Shown: positions 1 to 9,298 of the stretch, piece by piece
Layout of the letters: each line of letters opens with the position of its first letter
How positions within the stretch are numbered: the first letter of the stretch is position 1
DNA from: Syntrophomonas sp.
GTDB lineage: Bacteria > Bacillota > Syntrophomonadia > Syntrophomonadales > Syntrophomonadaceae
Direction: 5' to 3'
DNA length: 64,000 nucleotides
Assembly: GCA_016841245.1 (NCBI GenBank)
Contig: JAENZN010000005.1
Span: 1-64,000, forward strand
Position numbers and translations under genes: made by a program
The notes under the pieces: model-generated
What the model was told of the DNA's origin: nothing
Seen by the model: the letters and a program-made list of their open reading frames with translations, nothing else
Database searches by the model: none

Positions 1-31
1 ATAAATAATATAATGAATCTCGTTGAGACGG

Positions 32-106
32 TCCTCGATAGCTCAACGGTAGAGCATCCGGCTGTTAACCGGAGGGTTGTAGGTTCGAATCCTACTCGGG
101 GAGCCA
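32..106 (+). tRNA. tRNA-Asn (GTT)
   Basis: A full cloverleaf can be folded by eye. The acceptor arms are 32-38 and 96-102 with one G·U pair. The anticodon stem is 57-61/69-73 around loop CTGTTAA, giving anticodon GTT, and the T arm is 79-95 with loop TTCGAAT. The 3' CCA at 104-106 is encoded. A terminator follows within 15 bases. Confidence 0.97.
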
Positions 107-118
107 TTGAAAATCCAG

Positions 119-147
119 GCGGTAACCCAATAGAGTTACCGCTTTTT
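119..147 (+). terminator. Rho-independent terminator after tRNA-Asn
   Basis: An 8-bp perfect stem (119-126 GCGGTAAC with 135-142) is followed by five T residues. It separates tRNA-Asn from the tRNA genes further downstream. Confidence 0.85.
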
Positions 148-317
148 GATTGACTATCGTATACCGGTAATTATTTAACTGGAAGGTTAATTGCTGCAAT
201 GGTTGTAGTCCCCGGGTACAGGTGTGGTGAAAATTGATAAAAAGAATTAATGTTTTGCTATTGACCTTTGTACAGAATTTTTATATACTAACTGTTGCGG
301 GGTTACCGCAGTAACCA

Positions 318-393
318 GGGCCTATAGCTCAGTTGGTAGAGCCACCGGCTCATAACCGGTTGGTCCCAGGTTCGAGTCCTGGTAGGCCCACCA
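318..393 (+). tRNA. tRNA with CAT anticodon (Met, or Ile2)
   Basis: The acceptor stem GGGCCTA/TAGGCCC (318-324/383-389), the anticodon stem ACCGG/CCGGT around loop CTCATAA, the T loop TTCGAGT and an encoded CCA are all present. The first base pair is a normal G-C, so this is not an initiator tRNA. A CAT anticodon can belong to elongator Met or to the lysidine-modified Ile2 tRNA. The sequence alone does not decide which. Confidence 0.93.
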
Positions 394-546
394 TTTCTGA
401 AATCAGAAGTCTGAAGTTAGATTAAAGAGTTTTGAAGTCAGATCAAAAGGGTCAGATATCGGAAACAGGAAATAAGACTAAGTAGAAACTAATGCAGTTA
501 AGTCCTGGCAGTCAATCCTCCGATGTCCATATCCGATTTCCGTTAA

Positions 547-621
547 GGCCCCTTGGTCAAGCGGTTAAGACACCGGCCTTTCACGCCGGTAACAGGGGTT
601 CGAGTCCCCTAGGGGTCACCA
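547..621 (+). tRNA. tRNA-Glu (TTC)
   Basis: The acceptor arms are 547-553 and 611-617 with one G·U pair. The anticodon stem CCGGC/GCCGG holds loop CTTTCAC, which gives anticodon TTC. The T loop is TTCGAGT and CCA is encoded at 619-621. The next tRNA begins three bases later. Confidence 0.96.
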
Positions 622-624
622 TAA

Positions 625-700
625 GGGCGATTAGCTCAGTTGGGAGAGCGCCTGCCTTACAAGCAGGATGTCACAGGTTCAAGTCCTGTATCGCCCACCA
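625..700 (+). tRNA. tRNA-Val (TAC)
   Basis: The acceptor stem GGGCGAT/ATCGCCC (625-631/690-696), the anticodon stem CCTGC/GCAGG with loop CTTACAA (anticodon TAC) and the T loop TTCAAGT are all clear. CCA is encoded. It is almost certainly cotranscribed with tRNA-Glu. Confidence 0.97.
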
Positions 701-711
701 TAGAAAAATAG

Positions 712-755
712 AGGGTTCCAGAGTTTTTTAAACAGCTCCGGAACCCTTTTGTTTT
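712..755 (+). terminator. Terminator of the tRNA-Glu/Val unit
   Basis: The stem GGGTTCC (713-719) pairs with GGAACCC (740-746), extended inwards by GAG/CTC, and is followed by a T-rich tract. It ends the tRNA transcript. Confidence 0.85.
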
Positions 756-760
756 ATTTT

Positions 761-1113
761 GAAGCTTGGGAGGGTGGCGATTTCTAATTGTTTGGAGGTT
801 GCTCAAAAATTACCTTATGTCTCCTAAGGTTAAGTGCTAAACTTAAATCAGTAAACGGGCCTACGCGCACTTCCCGGGCCTCGTTACTTGAAACTCATGT
901 GTAAGGCATAAGGATAAAACAAATACCCTTGTTATCTCTTCACTTAAGTAATAAGCTTACCCTGTAGCGTCAGGCAGAAGTTATTTATATATGGCGAAGT
1001 GTATATTGTGTACTTATCACCTTGGATACTGTTAAAATAATAGATACAGTGATTATTATTCTCTGCTGTAAATAACATTACAGTGGAGCATCTATCTAAA
1101 AGGGGAGAATCTT
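761..1113 (+). promoter_or_regulatory. Leader/promoter region of citrate synthase
   Basis: No ORF with a ribosome binding site is visible here. An extended -10-like element, TG-T-TAAAAT at 1030-1038, lies 75 bases before the citrate synthase start and is the best promoter candidate. No convincing -35 accompanies it. The rest shows no structure that I recognise. Confidence 0.35.
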
Positions 1114-2481
1114 ATGGGAAGTTTTGAAGCGAAAGAGTTGGAAGTAAAAATGCTGCCTGCTTTGAGTGCTATGGCAGAGCAGAACAGCCTTATTGATCCG
1201 GAATTATACAGTAAATATGTGGTTAAAAGGGGACTGCGGGATATTGATGGATGGGGCGTGCTGGTTGGTCTGACTGAGATAGGTGAAGTGCATTCATATA
1301 TTACCGATGAAAATGAGATGGTCCCGGTACCAGGGCGGCTGATCTACAGAGGAATAGACATTAATGATATTGTGAATGGCTTTTTGACTGAAGGTCGTTA
1401 TGGTTTTGAGGAAAGTTGCTATTTATTACTGTTTGGTAAGCTGCCCCGGAGAGAACAACTGGAGGATTTTAAACAGCTCTTGGCCAGTTATCAAAACCTG
1501 CCGGGATATTTTGTTTCGGATATGATTCTTAAGGCACCCAGTAAAGATATGATGGTAGTATTGGCCAGGAGTGTACTGGCTCTTTACAGTTTCGATGACC
1601 GAGCTGATGACACTTCGGTAGAAAACGTACTGAGACAGTGTTTGCAATTAATAGCATGTTTTCCCCTGCTGGCAGTTTATGGCTATCAAGCCTTTTCACA
1701 TTATCATGGAAATAACAGCCTGTATATTCACAGTCCCCGGCCTGACTTGGGCATCGCGGAGAATATTCTGCATATGCTGCGCCCGAACAGTGAGTATAGC
1801 AGGTTGGAAGCAACTCTGCTGGATCTTGCTTTGGTGCTTCATGCTGAACATGGCGGAGGCAATAATTCATCCTTTGTAACCCATGTAGTAACTTCATCGG
1901 GAACTGATACCTACTCGGTAATAGCTGCTGCTCTAGGGGCATTAAAAGGTCCCCGGCATGGAGGTGCTAACCATAAGGTAGTACAGATGATGGCTGATAT
2001 CAAGCAGCAGGTTAACAACTGGGATGATGAGGAAGAAATCGCAGCTTATCTGATAAAAATATTAAATGAGGAAGCTTTCGATAGGACCGGCAAGATTTAT
2101 GGTATAGGACATGCAGTTTATTCCATATCAGATCCGCGGGCAGTTATATTGAAGTGTCAGGCAGCCCGTCTGGCTGGGGAAAAGGGGTTGGAGGATGAAT
2201 TTAAGTTATATGAAAAGGTAGAAAAATTGGCCCCGGCAGTCATAAGTGAATATCGGCAAATATATAAGGGGGTGAGTGCCAATGTGGATTTTTACTCGGG
2301 ATTTGTATACAGCATGCTCAATATTCCCCCGGAATTATACACGCCTATATTTGCGATTGCCAGGATTGCAGGCTGGAGTGCGCATCGCATAGAAGAGATC
2401 GTAAACGCCGGGAAGATTATGAGACCAGCCTATAAAAGCGTGGCCATAAGGTCCAAGTATATGGCCCTGGATGAACGGTAG
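1114..2481 (+). CDS. gltA: Citrate synthase (Si type)
   Basis: The gene encodes 455 residues of the citrate/2-methylcitrate synthase family, which condenses acetyl-CoA with oxaloacetate. The family signatures are intact: HAEHGGGN (H243-N250), the catalytic-histidine motif GPRHGGAN (H282), GIGHAVY (H333) and the catalytic aspartate in NVDFYSG (D392). The length suits the longer Gram-positive form with an N-terminal extension of about 40 residues. An AGGGGAGA ribosome binding site precedes the ATG. The gene stands alone between the tRNA block and a bidirectional terminator. In an anaerobe it probably feeds glutamate synthesis rather than a full TCA cycle, but that is inference. 2-Methylcitrate synthase activity cannot be excluded. 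Confidence 0.93.
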   Translation: MGSFEAKELEVKMLPALSAMAEQNSLIDPELYSKYVVKRGLRDIDGWGVLVGLTEIGEVHSYITDENEMVPVPGRLIYRGIDINDIVNGFLTEGRYGFEESCYLLLFGKLPRREQLEDFKQLLASYQNLPGYFVSDMILKAPSKDMMVVLARSVLALYSFDDRADDTSVENVLRQCLQLIACFPLLAVYGYQAFSHYHGNNSLYIHSPRPDLGIAENILHMLRPNSEYSRLEATLLDLALVLHAEHGGGNNSSFVTHVVTSSGTDTYSVIAAALGALKGPRHGGANHKVVQMMADIKQQVNNWDDEEEIAAYLIKILNEEAFDRTGKIYGIGHAVYSISDPRAVILKCQAARLAGEKGLEDEFKLYEKVEKLAPAVISEYRQIYKGVSANVDFYSGFVYSMLNIPPELYTPIFAIARIAGWSAHRIEEIVNAGKIMRPAYKSVAIRSKYMALDER

Positions 2482-2554
2482 TCAGGATAGTTGTCAGGTC
2501 CCAGAGCCTTTATTGCTACCAACATAGGAGAGTTTCCTTAACTTAAACCAGAAA

Positions 2555-2579
2555 AAGAAAGGGCTAACGCCCTTTTTTT
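2555..2579. terminator. Bidirectional terminator
   Basis: AAAGGGC/GCCCTTT with loop TAAC is followed by a T run on the + strand. On the - strand the same hairpin is also followed by T-rich sequence. It can therefore serve citrate synthase and the converging lipoprotein gene. Confidence 0.85.
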
Positions 2580-2627
2580 AAAACATCTTCCTGCTGTGAA
2601 GAGGGAAAGAACAGATCATTTAACGAC

Positions 2628-3173
2628 TTAAGTCTGTTCTACAGGTTCCCATTCCAGCTGGTATATTTTCCATTTGGCTCCATCATATTCACAAAATACC
2701 CGGTAGAGAAATTTTGTGTTTTCTCCATAATAACCCTCAAAATATCGTTCGAATATGACATGGTCGGCATCTATGAATTGGGTACTGATCATACTGGGGT
2801 TTTCTGAAACAAGCACTGGCAGACCATCGGTTGGCAGTATCTGTAATTTATTATTATCGGGATTATAGAAGGTATAGGCATTGGTAATATCCGCGGCCAG
2901 TTCGTCATCAAAACCCTGGGAAAAATAAGCCAGTGCTTCCGCATAGGTATCAGCGTGTTGGGAAATCGTAAAATTACCGGCCGGATATGAATCATTAAAA
3001 AATGCCAGGTATAGCTCAAAGCTTTTAATCATGTCACCCCAGGCTTGATCATGCTTTTTCATTTCTGCAGCATTCGGCAGGCTATCTTTTCCGCCAACAT
3101 AAGAATAACCACAACTCAAAATAAGAGAGAGAAGAATAAAAAATATGGCACAGCGTTTCAACAAGGTGATCAC
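2628..3173 (-). CDS. Hypothetical lipoprotein
   Basis: The product is 181 residues with a hydrophobic N-terminal segment and a lipobox ending LILSC, with the lipidated Cys near residue 21. It is therefore probably a membrane-anchored surface lipoprotein. The remainder is soluble, with an acidic, aromatic-rich C-terminal half (YFEGYYGE, WKIYQLEW). That half loosely recalls IseA-type peptidase-inhibitor proteins of Firmicutes, but I cannot assign a function. The GTG at 3173 has its Shine-Dalgarno-like AGGGGTGAT overlapping it, so a TTG three codons later (3164) is an alternative start that fits the spacing better. It converges on citrate synthase. Confidence 0.7.
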   Translation of the reverse strand: MITLLKRCAIFFILLSLILSCGYSYVGGKDSLPNAAEMKKHDQAWGDMIKSFELYLAFFNDSYPAGNFTISQHADTYAEALAYFSQGFDDELAADITNAYTFYNPDNNKLQILPTDGLPVLVSENPSMISTQFIDADHVIFERYFEGYYGENTKFLYRVFCEYDGAKWKIYQLEWEPVEQT

Positions 3174-3657
3174 CCCTGCTAATGAATAGTATAGAAAAAG
3201 TATAATATTCTGGTAATAAATGGCAAACAGAAATTGGTCGAATATATCGCAACTTTTTTACAGCATAAAATGAGTAAATAATCGGACTTTAAAAATGGTG
3301 TAAAAATCTTTTTCAAAGTGTAGTTTCTTAGGACAATATAGATGTTTATATTCCACAGTTCCCATGTAATGATATGATTCTAAATACGGTTTGATTACTT
3401 GATAGGATCTATTTTCAGTGTCCGATATGCTGTAATCCTTAACTCCATTTATTTTCCAAGACCATATTGGCACTCCCCTAATCATTCCCGCATTTCTTCA
3501 GGATATATCTAACATTTTTGGATAAACTAAATACTGATCAACTTCATGTTTGATACTGGTTGCAGCACCTGCAGGCAAGAGGAAGACCACCTTGTGCTCC
3601 GCTGATAACAGGTATGGATAAAGGGACACTTATTTTTCTTGAGAAGGGGAACAGTTA
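3174..3657. other. Intergenic region before the germinant-receptor operon
   Basis: This stretch separates a leftward lipoprotein gene from the rightward ger operon and should hold both promoters. A 75-codon open frame (3258-3485, - strand) lacks a proper ribosome binding site and any recognisable motif, so I do not call it a gene. A forespore (sigma-G) promoter would be expected here, but I could not identify one with confidence. Confidence 0.4.
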
Positions 3658-4788
3658 ATGCCAAGGATAAGCAAATTTCAGCTCTACGCTATGTTATTTT
3701 TGTTTCTTTCCCCTCTGGCTTTTCTTGAGATACCGGAAATGCTGACTAATCTGGTTAATCAAAATGCCTGGTTGGCGGCATTGCTTGGTATCATCCCTGG
3801 TTATCTTATGATTTTTGTTTTTAACTATATCTTGCAGAAAAGCCGTTATCCTTTTCCGCAATTGCTTATTGAACATCTGGGCCAATATCTGGGTGGCTTA
3901 GTGGGCTTTTTTTATATCCTCTTTTTTGTTTTTTTGACCAGCTTCACGCTGCGATTTTTTACCGATTTCATAGAGACCAATGTGCTGCCAGGTACGCCCA
4001 TAAGCATTCATATTGGAGTATTGCTCCTGGCTCTGGTAATTGGGCTAAGATCGGGTATCGTCAATATAGCACGTCTGCACGAAGTAATACTGATAATTGC
4101 ATTACCATTCATAATAATTATTCTGGCATTGGTCCTGGGACCCCACTGGGATACGGAGAGGCTATTACCGGTTGGGCACGTGGATTATAAGCTCTTTGCG
4201 TTCTCGATAGGCAGTACCATGTTTGTGGTCAGCAAGTTATTTATTGTATTGACCTTGGGGTTCTGGTGTGAGGAAAAAGGAAAGGTAGTTTCGATCATGG
4301 TCAAGGCGTTATGGACCTACATAATAATAATCACACTTACTACCATGGCTACTATAATGACTTTTGGGGGCATCATTACTTCGTTCCTCACATTTCCCAC
4401 CTTCAGCATGGTGACCCTGGTGAATATAGGCAATTTTATTCAGAATATAGACATCATATTTATTGGTTTCTGGATACTTGGGATTTATGCCGTCACAATT
4501 ATGGCCTGGTTTATGGCCTGCTATTCAACTCAAATTTTATTTGGATTAAAAGATTATAAATTTTTAGCAGCACCCAGTTCGCTGATGATTGGTATTATCT
4601 CTATATTGATAAGTTCTAATATTCTAGAACTGCTGCTTGTTACCCAGATCTTGATTCCAATAATAGAAGGGACCTTCTTTATTATCATTCCACTGATAAT
4701 ATTTTTTGTTACCCTGTTTAAACCTTATCCTGTGAACGAACAGGCCTTGAACGCGGGGCAAAATGACCAGATGGATAATACTGCTTGA
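3658..4788 (+). CDS. Spore germinant receptor B subunit (GerAB family permease)
   Basis: The 376-residue, very hydrophobic protein has about ten predicted membrane segments and starts MPRISKFQLYAMLFLFLSP, typical of the endospore-germination permease branch of the APC superfamily. In known receptors the B subunit is in the spore inner membrane and takes part in germinant recognition. A GAGAAGGGGAAC ribosome binding site precedes the ATG. It is the first gene of a seven-gene set (B-A-C-D-C'-D'-B') ending at 10392. The short basic/polar tail after the last membrane segment is ordinary. Confidence 0.9.
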   Translation: MPRISKFQLYAMLFLFLSPLAFLEIPEMLTNLVNQNAWLAALLGIIPGYLMIFVFNYILQKSRYPFPQLLIEHLGQYLGGLVGFFYILFFVFLTSFTLRFFTDFIETNVLPGTPISIHIGVLLLALVIGLRSGIVNIARLHEVILIIALPFIIIILALVLGPHWDTERLLPVGHVDYKLFAFSIGSTMFVVSKLFIVLTLGFWCEEKGKVVSIMVKALWTYIIIITLTTMATIMTFGGIITSFLTFPTFSMVTLVNIGNFIQNIDIIFIGFWILGIYAVTIMAWFMACYSTQILFGLKDYKFLAAPSSLMIGIISILISSNILELLLVTQILIPIIEGTFFIIIPLIIFFVTLFKPYPVNEQALNAGQNDQMDNTA

Positions 4789-4901
4789 TGCTTCTATTAT
4801 AGACTTATTTACAGTATAAGAGCTGCCCGGAGTGCATAAATATTGGGGGCAGACCTAAAACTATGGAGGATATATCAGTTGATTCGTAAAGAGGTGAAAG
4901 T

Positions 4902-6464
4902 ATGCGCTATATGAAAAGTAAAGAAGAACAAGATCAGGCAGATAGTCCCCAGGAAATTTTAAAAGCAGATATTTATTCATCCCTGGAGGACAACCGTCAG
5001 GCACTTAATGTGTTATTTGAATCTTGCTCAGATATTGTGATGAGAGATTTCGATTTCGGTACCCCAGAGACGGGTGGATTGATGATCTATTTTGACGGCC
5101 TGGTTAACAAAGACGAAATAGAACAAAATATTCTGCGCCCCCTATTGCTGGGCATGGACATGCTGGATACGAAAGATGATGACCTTTTAGGAAAGGATAT
5201 CTTTAAAGAAGTAAAGAATAAAATAATTTCTCCAGCCGAAATCAAATCTGTTAAAACTCTGGATGAAGTCTGCCATCATGTCAGTTCAGGTGATACAGTC
5301 CTGCTCATAGACGGCTATGGGGAAGGTATAGCAGCCGGTACTAGAGGCTGGGAAACCAGGAGCATTGCATCTCCCGAAAATGAAGTGGTTATCTTTGGAC
5401 CCAAGGAAGGATTTAATGAGACGCTCCGTTTCAATACTGCTCAAATACGAAGACGGTTGAAGTCTGCCAATTTTAAGATAGAAAGCTTTGTGCTGGGAAG
5501 GATAACCAAAACCGATGTAATCATGTGTTATATAAAAGACATAGCACCTGCGGGGATGATACAAGAGATAAAAAAGCGCATTAGTGAAATCGATATTGAC
5601 GGAGTGCTGGATACCAACTATGTTAAGGAATTTATTGTAGATGATAATAAATCCCTGTTTTCTCAGGTAATACATACTGAAAGGCCCGACCGGGTATGCG
5701 GGCAGCTGCTGGAAGGACGAATCTGCATCATGGTGGACGGTTCCCCTATGGCCCTTATAGTGCCTACCACCTTCAGTGAGTATATTACTTCACCAGATGA
5801 TTACTATACTTATTTTATTCCGGCTTCTTTGATTAGAATATTGCGCTTTTCAGCCTTCTGGATATCCCTGCTCTTGCCATCTCTTTATGTGGCATTGATC
5901 AGTTACCATCAAGAAATGATTCCCACGGCTCTTTTATTAACTATAGCGGCCAGCCGGGAGGGGGTTCCATTTCCATCATTTGTCGAAGCGTTTCTGCTGG
6001 AAGCCATGTTTGAAATGCTCCGTGAAGCCGGTATACGCCTGCCGCGAGCAGTTGGGCCTGCAGTCAGTATCGTAGGGGCATTGATTATAGGGGATGCCGC
6101 GGTCAGAGCCGGTCTGGTATCAACTCCTATGGTAGTTGTAGTAGCTGCCACCGGGATAGCTTCTTTTGTTTCGCCATCCTATAACGCTTCACTCATAGTG
6201 CGTATTCTCAGGTTTGGTTTTCTGGCTGCCTCAGGTATGCTGGGCTTTTTAGGTATCATGATTTTACTGGTAATAATGCTGATAAGAATGGTATCTTTAA
6301 CGTCTTTTGGGGTTCCCTATTTGGCTCCGCTGGCTCCGGTAGACCTATCACAGATTTCGGATATTATGGTAAGGCGACCCTGGTTTGTAAACAATCGTCG
6401 TCCTTACCTGGAAGGGATGTTAAATCGGACCCGCCAGGGGAACGGAAGGGATGACGGCAGCTGA
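4902..6464 (+). CDS. Spore germinant receptor A subunit (GerAA family)
   Basis: The product is 520 residues. A large hydrophilic N-terminal region (about 1-290) contains the family signature DGLVNKDEIEQNILRPL and a DG-rich stretch (LLIDGYGEGIAAGTRGWETR). It is followed by a membrane domain of about five helices and the conserved segment EMIPTALLLTIAASREGVPFPSF. This matches the GerA-family A subunit, which forms the oligomeric channel-like core of germinant receptors. AAAGAGGTGAAAG precedes the ATG. Its stop overlaps the next start (TGATG). It is the only A subunit in the operon although B and C are each present twice. Confidence 0.92.
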   Translation: MRYMKSKEEQDQADSPQEILKADIYSSLEDNRQALNVLFESCSDIVMRDFDFGTPETGGLMIYFDGLVNKDEIEQNILRPLLLGMDMLDTKDDDLLGKDIFKEVKNKIISPAEIKSVKTLDEVCHHVSSGDTVLLIDGYGEGIAAGTRGWETRSIASPENEVVIFGPKEGFNETLRFNTAQIRRRLKSANFKIESFVLGRITKTDVIMCYIKDIAPAGMIQEIKKRISEIDIDGVLDTNYVKEFIVDDNKSLFSQVIHTERPDRVCGQLLEGRICIMVDGSPMALIVPTTFSEYITSPDDYYTYFIPASLIRILRFSAFWISLLLPSLYVALISYHQEMIPTALLLTIAASREGVPFPSFVEAFLLEAMFEMLREAGIRLPRAVGPAVSIVGALIIGDAAVRAGLVSTPMVVVVAATGIASFVSPSYNASLIVRILRFGFLAASGMLGFLGIMILLVIMLIRMVSLTSFGVPYLAPLAPVDLSQISDIMVRRPWFVNNRRPYLEGMLNRTRQGNGRDDGS

Positions 6465-7612
6465 TGAAATTATTGAGAATAATTAGCCTTATTATTATCA
6501 TCGTGATGGCTGGCTCAGGCTGCAGTGCCCTGGAATTGAATGATGCAGCCATAGTTGCCGGCATAGGCATGGAATTGGAGGATCAACAGTTAAGAGTTTC
6601 GCTGCAGCTGGCTCAACCTGTACTTCCGGGACAGAGTTCAAGCTTATCTGCACCACCCTTTAAAGTAGTATCTGAAACCGGTCGGTCCTTCAATGAAAGT
6701 CTTAAAAAGATCGGACTCTCTTTTCCCCGGGAACCACTACTGTCACAGGCGAATCTGATAATTTTAGGTGAGAAGCTGTCCCAGACTGACCTGGCTCTGG
6801 TGGCTGATGCCAGTATTCGCAGCCCTAATATCAGAAAAAATTCTGTGATAGCTGTGGCTCGAGCTGCTTCCCCGGAAGAAATATTTAATACCGAGGTGCT
6901 GATGGAGTCCCTTTCAGCAACGGCTATTCCCAAGATGCTCAAAAACCAGGAAAGCCAGATCGGTATTTATAAGAGTGTTACCTACGATGAATTTCTTAAT
7001 AAGCTTTCAACTCCCGGGATAGAAGCTGTCGCCCCTCAGGTGACGCTGTTTAACAGTAGTAATGGAAAAACCATTAAATTGGATGGTACTGCAGTTTTTA
7101 AAGGCAGAAGAATGGTAGGGTATTTAAACTCCAGGGAAAGCAGGGGATTTCGCTTTATAACTCCAGGGCGCATAGCGGGAGGGATTATCAATATACCTGC
7201 ACCCTTTGATGATCCCGGTATGGTGGCTATTGAACTGACCAGGTCGCAGACTATAGTTAAACCTGAACTGCAAGATGGAAAGATCGTGATGAAGATTGAA
7301 TATGTAGGTGAGGGGAACTACTATGAACAGACGTCTGCGGCTGATATTTTTAAACTGGAAAATATTCCTGCTCTGGAAACCCTAACTGAACAAGCTGTCA
7401 AAGGAGATATCATGGCTTGTATAAGCAAATCTCAAAAATTAGGCAGTGACATCTTTGGCTGGGGAAAACTGGTCAGCAGTTGGGATCCTGATTTATGGAA
7501 GCAGGCAGAGAATAACTGGGACAAAATATTTCCCGGTATCAATGCAGAGATTAACGTGAAATTTGATATAAGGAGATCATACTTGACGGATAAGTCACTG
7601 GTTCTCAAGTAA
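6464..7612 (+). CDS. Spore germinant receptor C subunit (GerAC family lipoprotein), copy 1
   Basis: The 382-residue protein has an N-terminal signal segment and a lipobox ending GSGC (Cys20). The typical GerAC opening LELNDAAIVAGIG follows, corresponding to the ELNDLAIV signature. GerAC proteins are diacylglyceryl-anchored on the outer face of the spore inner membrane. The C-terminal LGSDIFGWGKLVSSWDPDLWK block is the conserved end of the family. Translation is coupled to the A subunit through TGATG. Confidence 0.92.
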   Translation: MKLLRIISLIIIIVMAGSGCSALELNDAAIVAGIGMELEDQQLRVSLQLAQPVLPGQSSSLSAPPFKVVSETGRSFNESLKKIGLSFPREPLLSQANLIILGEKLSQTDLALVADASIRSPNIRKNSVIAVARAASPEEIFNTEVLMESLSATAIPKMLKNQESQIGIYKSVTYDEFLNKLSTPGIEAVAPQVTLFNSSNGKTIKLDGTAVFKGRRMVGYLNSRESRGFRFITPGRIAGGIINIPAPFDDPGMVAIELTRSQTIVKPELQDGKIVMKIEYVGEGNYYEQTSAADIFKLENIPALETLTEQAVKGDIMACISKSQKLGSDIFGWGKLVSSWDPDLWKQAENNWDKIFPGINAEINVKFDIRRSYLTDKSLVLK

Positions 7613-7646
7613 CCTCCGGTACTAATTGATATTTTGGAGGTAAACC

Positions 7647-7856
7647 ATGATTTTGACACTTATTCTGGTGTACCTGGTAATTATTATCCTGGAAGTACCA
7701 TCTATGATCAGAAATGGATGGCGCAAAGAGCTGTTGATCTTTTCGCTGGTATTTATTTTGGGGATTTACCTCACCCTGGCCCAGTATTACCAATGGCCCC
7801 TGGTCAACCCATTGCAGGCTATGATTGATAATGCTTCTCGATGGACAAGTTTGTAA
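7647..7856 (+). CDS. Small two-helix membrane protein, germinant-receptor D-subunit-like, copy 1
   Basis: The 69-residue protein has two hydrophobic segments (about 1-18 and 27-46) and a strong TTTTGGAGGT ribosome binding site. It resembles the product at 9050-9298 in size, topology and opening (MILTLILVYLVIIILEVPSM against MLLILVIFIALIVILELPEL). Small two-helix D proteins are encoded with some Bacillus and Clostridium germinant receptors and modulate germination. The assignment rests on size, topology and operon position. An overlapping frame at 7634-7828 is rejected. Confidence 0.75.
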   Translation: MILTLILVYLVIIILEVPSMIRNGWRKELLIFSLVFILGIYLTLAQYYQWPLVNPLQAMIDNASRWTSL

Positions 7857-7873
7857 AAACAGGATGGTTGGTT

Positions 7874-9031
7874 ATGAAACAAATACTAATGTTCATTATT
7901 TTGATCATAATGCCATTACAATGTGGCTGTTATAACCTGCTGGAAATAAATGATGCTGTAGTAGCCCAGAATTTCAGTGTAGACTTGTTAGAAAACGGCC
8001 AACTGGCCTTTTACGCCCAAACAACGGAACCAATACCAAGAACAGAAACCGGAGAGTCTGCACCGACCCGCAACATCACTGTGATGGGAACTGGAACTAC
8101 TGCGGCACAGGCTGCCCGCAATATGTTTTTATATTTTCCCCGTATATTTTTATGGATACATTCCAATACCATGTTCATAGGGGAGAACCTTGCCGGTCAG
8201 GATTTGGCTTATGTAACCGATTTCCTGATCCGAAACAGGAATACCAGGCTTCAGGCCTATGTATTTGTTATTCATGAGGCAACTGTTAAAGAGGTGCTTG
8301 ACGCGCTGGATGAAAAACAGTTTGGCAGCTGTTCGGCCCAATGCATAGGCCGGCAGGTGGAAATGATTGAAAAAGATTTGGGTTATTATGTCCCCATCCG
8401 GATCGGCGAACTGCTGGAGGATATGGTGACCCCGGGAATAGAACCGGTTATTCCACAGGTGGTTATCGATGAAGCATCCGGACAGGAAAAAATCAAGTTT
8501 CAGGGTATGGCGGTAGTAAAAAATAATAAAGTGATCGGTTCTCTGGATGAAGTGGAAAGCCAGGGTTACCATTACCTGAGAACTAAAAGGAAAGAAGGAG
8601 GGCTGCTGATCATAGAAAATCCTATGGAAGGGGTAGATTCAGTTACCTTGGAGGTTACCGGCTTCAGCAGCAAAATGCGGCCTGAAATCCAGGGAGACCA
8701 ACTGAGGATGCAATTATCAATATACTGTGAGTTGAAATTCCTGGAGGAGGCAGGTACCACCAATATCTATTCCCCGGCCAACCGGGACTTGCTGGAAGAT
8801 CAGGCCAGGCTTCAAATACAAGCACAGGTAAAAGACTGTATCCAGAAAGCTCAAGCTCTTAACAGTGATATCCTGGGTTGGGGATTAACTACCTGGCGTT
8901 ATGAACCGGATGTATGGGATAGGGTAGATCCTTACTGGGACCAGGTATTTCCTCATATCCCCAGCAGTATTGAAGTGAAGGCGGTTCTGAGGAAAGGTGA
9001 GATGAGCGATTCTGTTTTTCAGTTTCAGTAA
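7874..9031 (+). CDS. Spore germinant receptor C subunit (GerAC family lipoprotein), copy 2
   Basis: This second GerAC-type lipoprotein has 385 residues from the ATG at 7874, which has AGGA eight bases upstream. An in-frame ATG at 7841 has no ribosome binding site and would overlap the previous gene. The signal peptide ends in QCGC, followed by YNLLEINDAVVAQNFSV, aligned with LELNDAAIVAGIGME of copy 1. The C-terminal SDILGWGLTTWRYEPDVW block is also shared. The two copies are clearly divergent, so the duplication is old or the operon was assembled from two receptors. Confidence 0.88.
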   Translation: MKQILMFIILIIMPLQCGCYNLLEINDAVVAQNFSVDLLENGQLAFYAQTTEPIPRTETGESAPTRNITVMGTGTTAAQAARNMFLYFPRIFLWIHSNTMFIGENLAGQDLAYVTDFLIRNRNTRLQAYVFVIHEATVKEVLDALDEKQFGSCSAQCIGRQVEMIEKDLGYYVPIRIGELLEDMVTPGIEPVIPQVVIDEASGQEKIKFQGMAVVKNNKVIGSLDEVESQGYHYLRTKRKEGGLLIIENPMEGVDSVTLEVTGFSSKMRPEIQGDQLRMQLSIYCELKFLEEAGTTNIYSPANRDLLEDQARLQIQAQVKDCIQKAQALNSDILGWGLTTWRYEPDVWDRVDPYWDQVFPHIPSSIEVKAVLRKGEMSDSVFQFQ

Positions 9032-9049
9032 ATAGGGGAGGAATTTATA

Positions 9050-9298
9050 ATGCTGTTGATCTTGGTTATTTTTATTGCTTTGATTGTAATCCTGGAATTG
9101 CCTGAATTACTTAAAGGTAAGGCCTACCGGGATATCATCATCGTTACCCTGCTGTTGTTTCTTTCTGCAGCTTATGGGATAGCATATCATTTGCACAGCG
9201 AGATGCTGCCCAATCCCAATCATATATTTTACAGCCTTGATCCCCTGGCAGAATATTTTCAGTCATTACTGCAAATAGGAGATGAGATACAGCTATGA
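9050..9298 (+). CDS. Small two-helix membrane protein, germinant-receptor D-subunit-like, copy 2
   Basis: The 82-residue protein has two hydrophobic segments (about 1-18 and 27-45) and a polar tail longer than that of copy 1. AGGGGAGG precedes the ATG. Its stop overlaps the start of the next gene as ATGA, so the two are translationally coupled. See the first copy at 7647 for the family argument. Confidence 0.75.
   Translation: MLLILVIFIALIVILELPELLKGKAYRDIIIVTLLLFLSAAYGIAYHLHSEMLPNPNHIFYSLDPLAEYFQSLLQIGDEIQL

Noticed and set aside
492-731. 79-codon open frame on the + strand
   Set aside because: It runs through tRNA-Glu, tRNA-Val and their terminator and has no ribosome binding site.
3258-3485. 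75-codon open frame on the - strand
   Set aside because: No properly spaced ribosome binding site, no recognised motif, and it lies in the expected promoter region of the ger operon.
7634-7828. 64-codon frame overlapping the first D-like gene
   Set aside because: The alternative frame at 7647 has the ribosome binding site, a two-helix profile and a paralogue at 9050.
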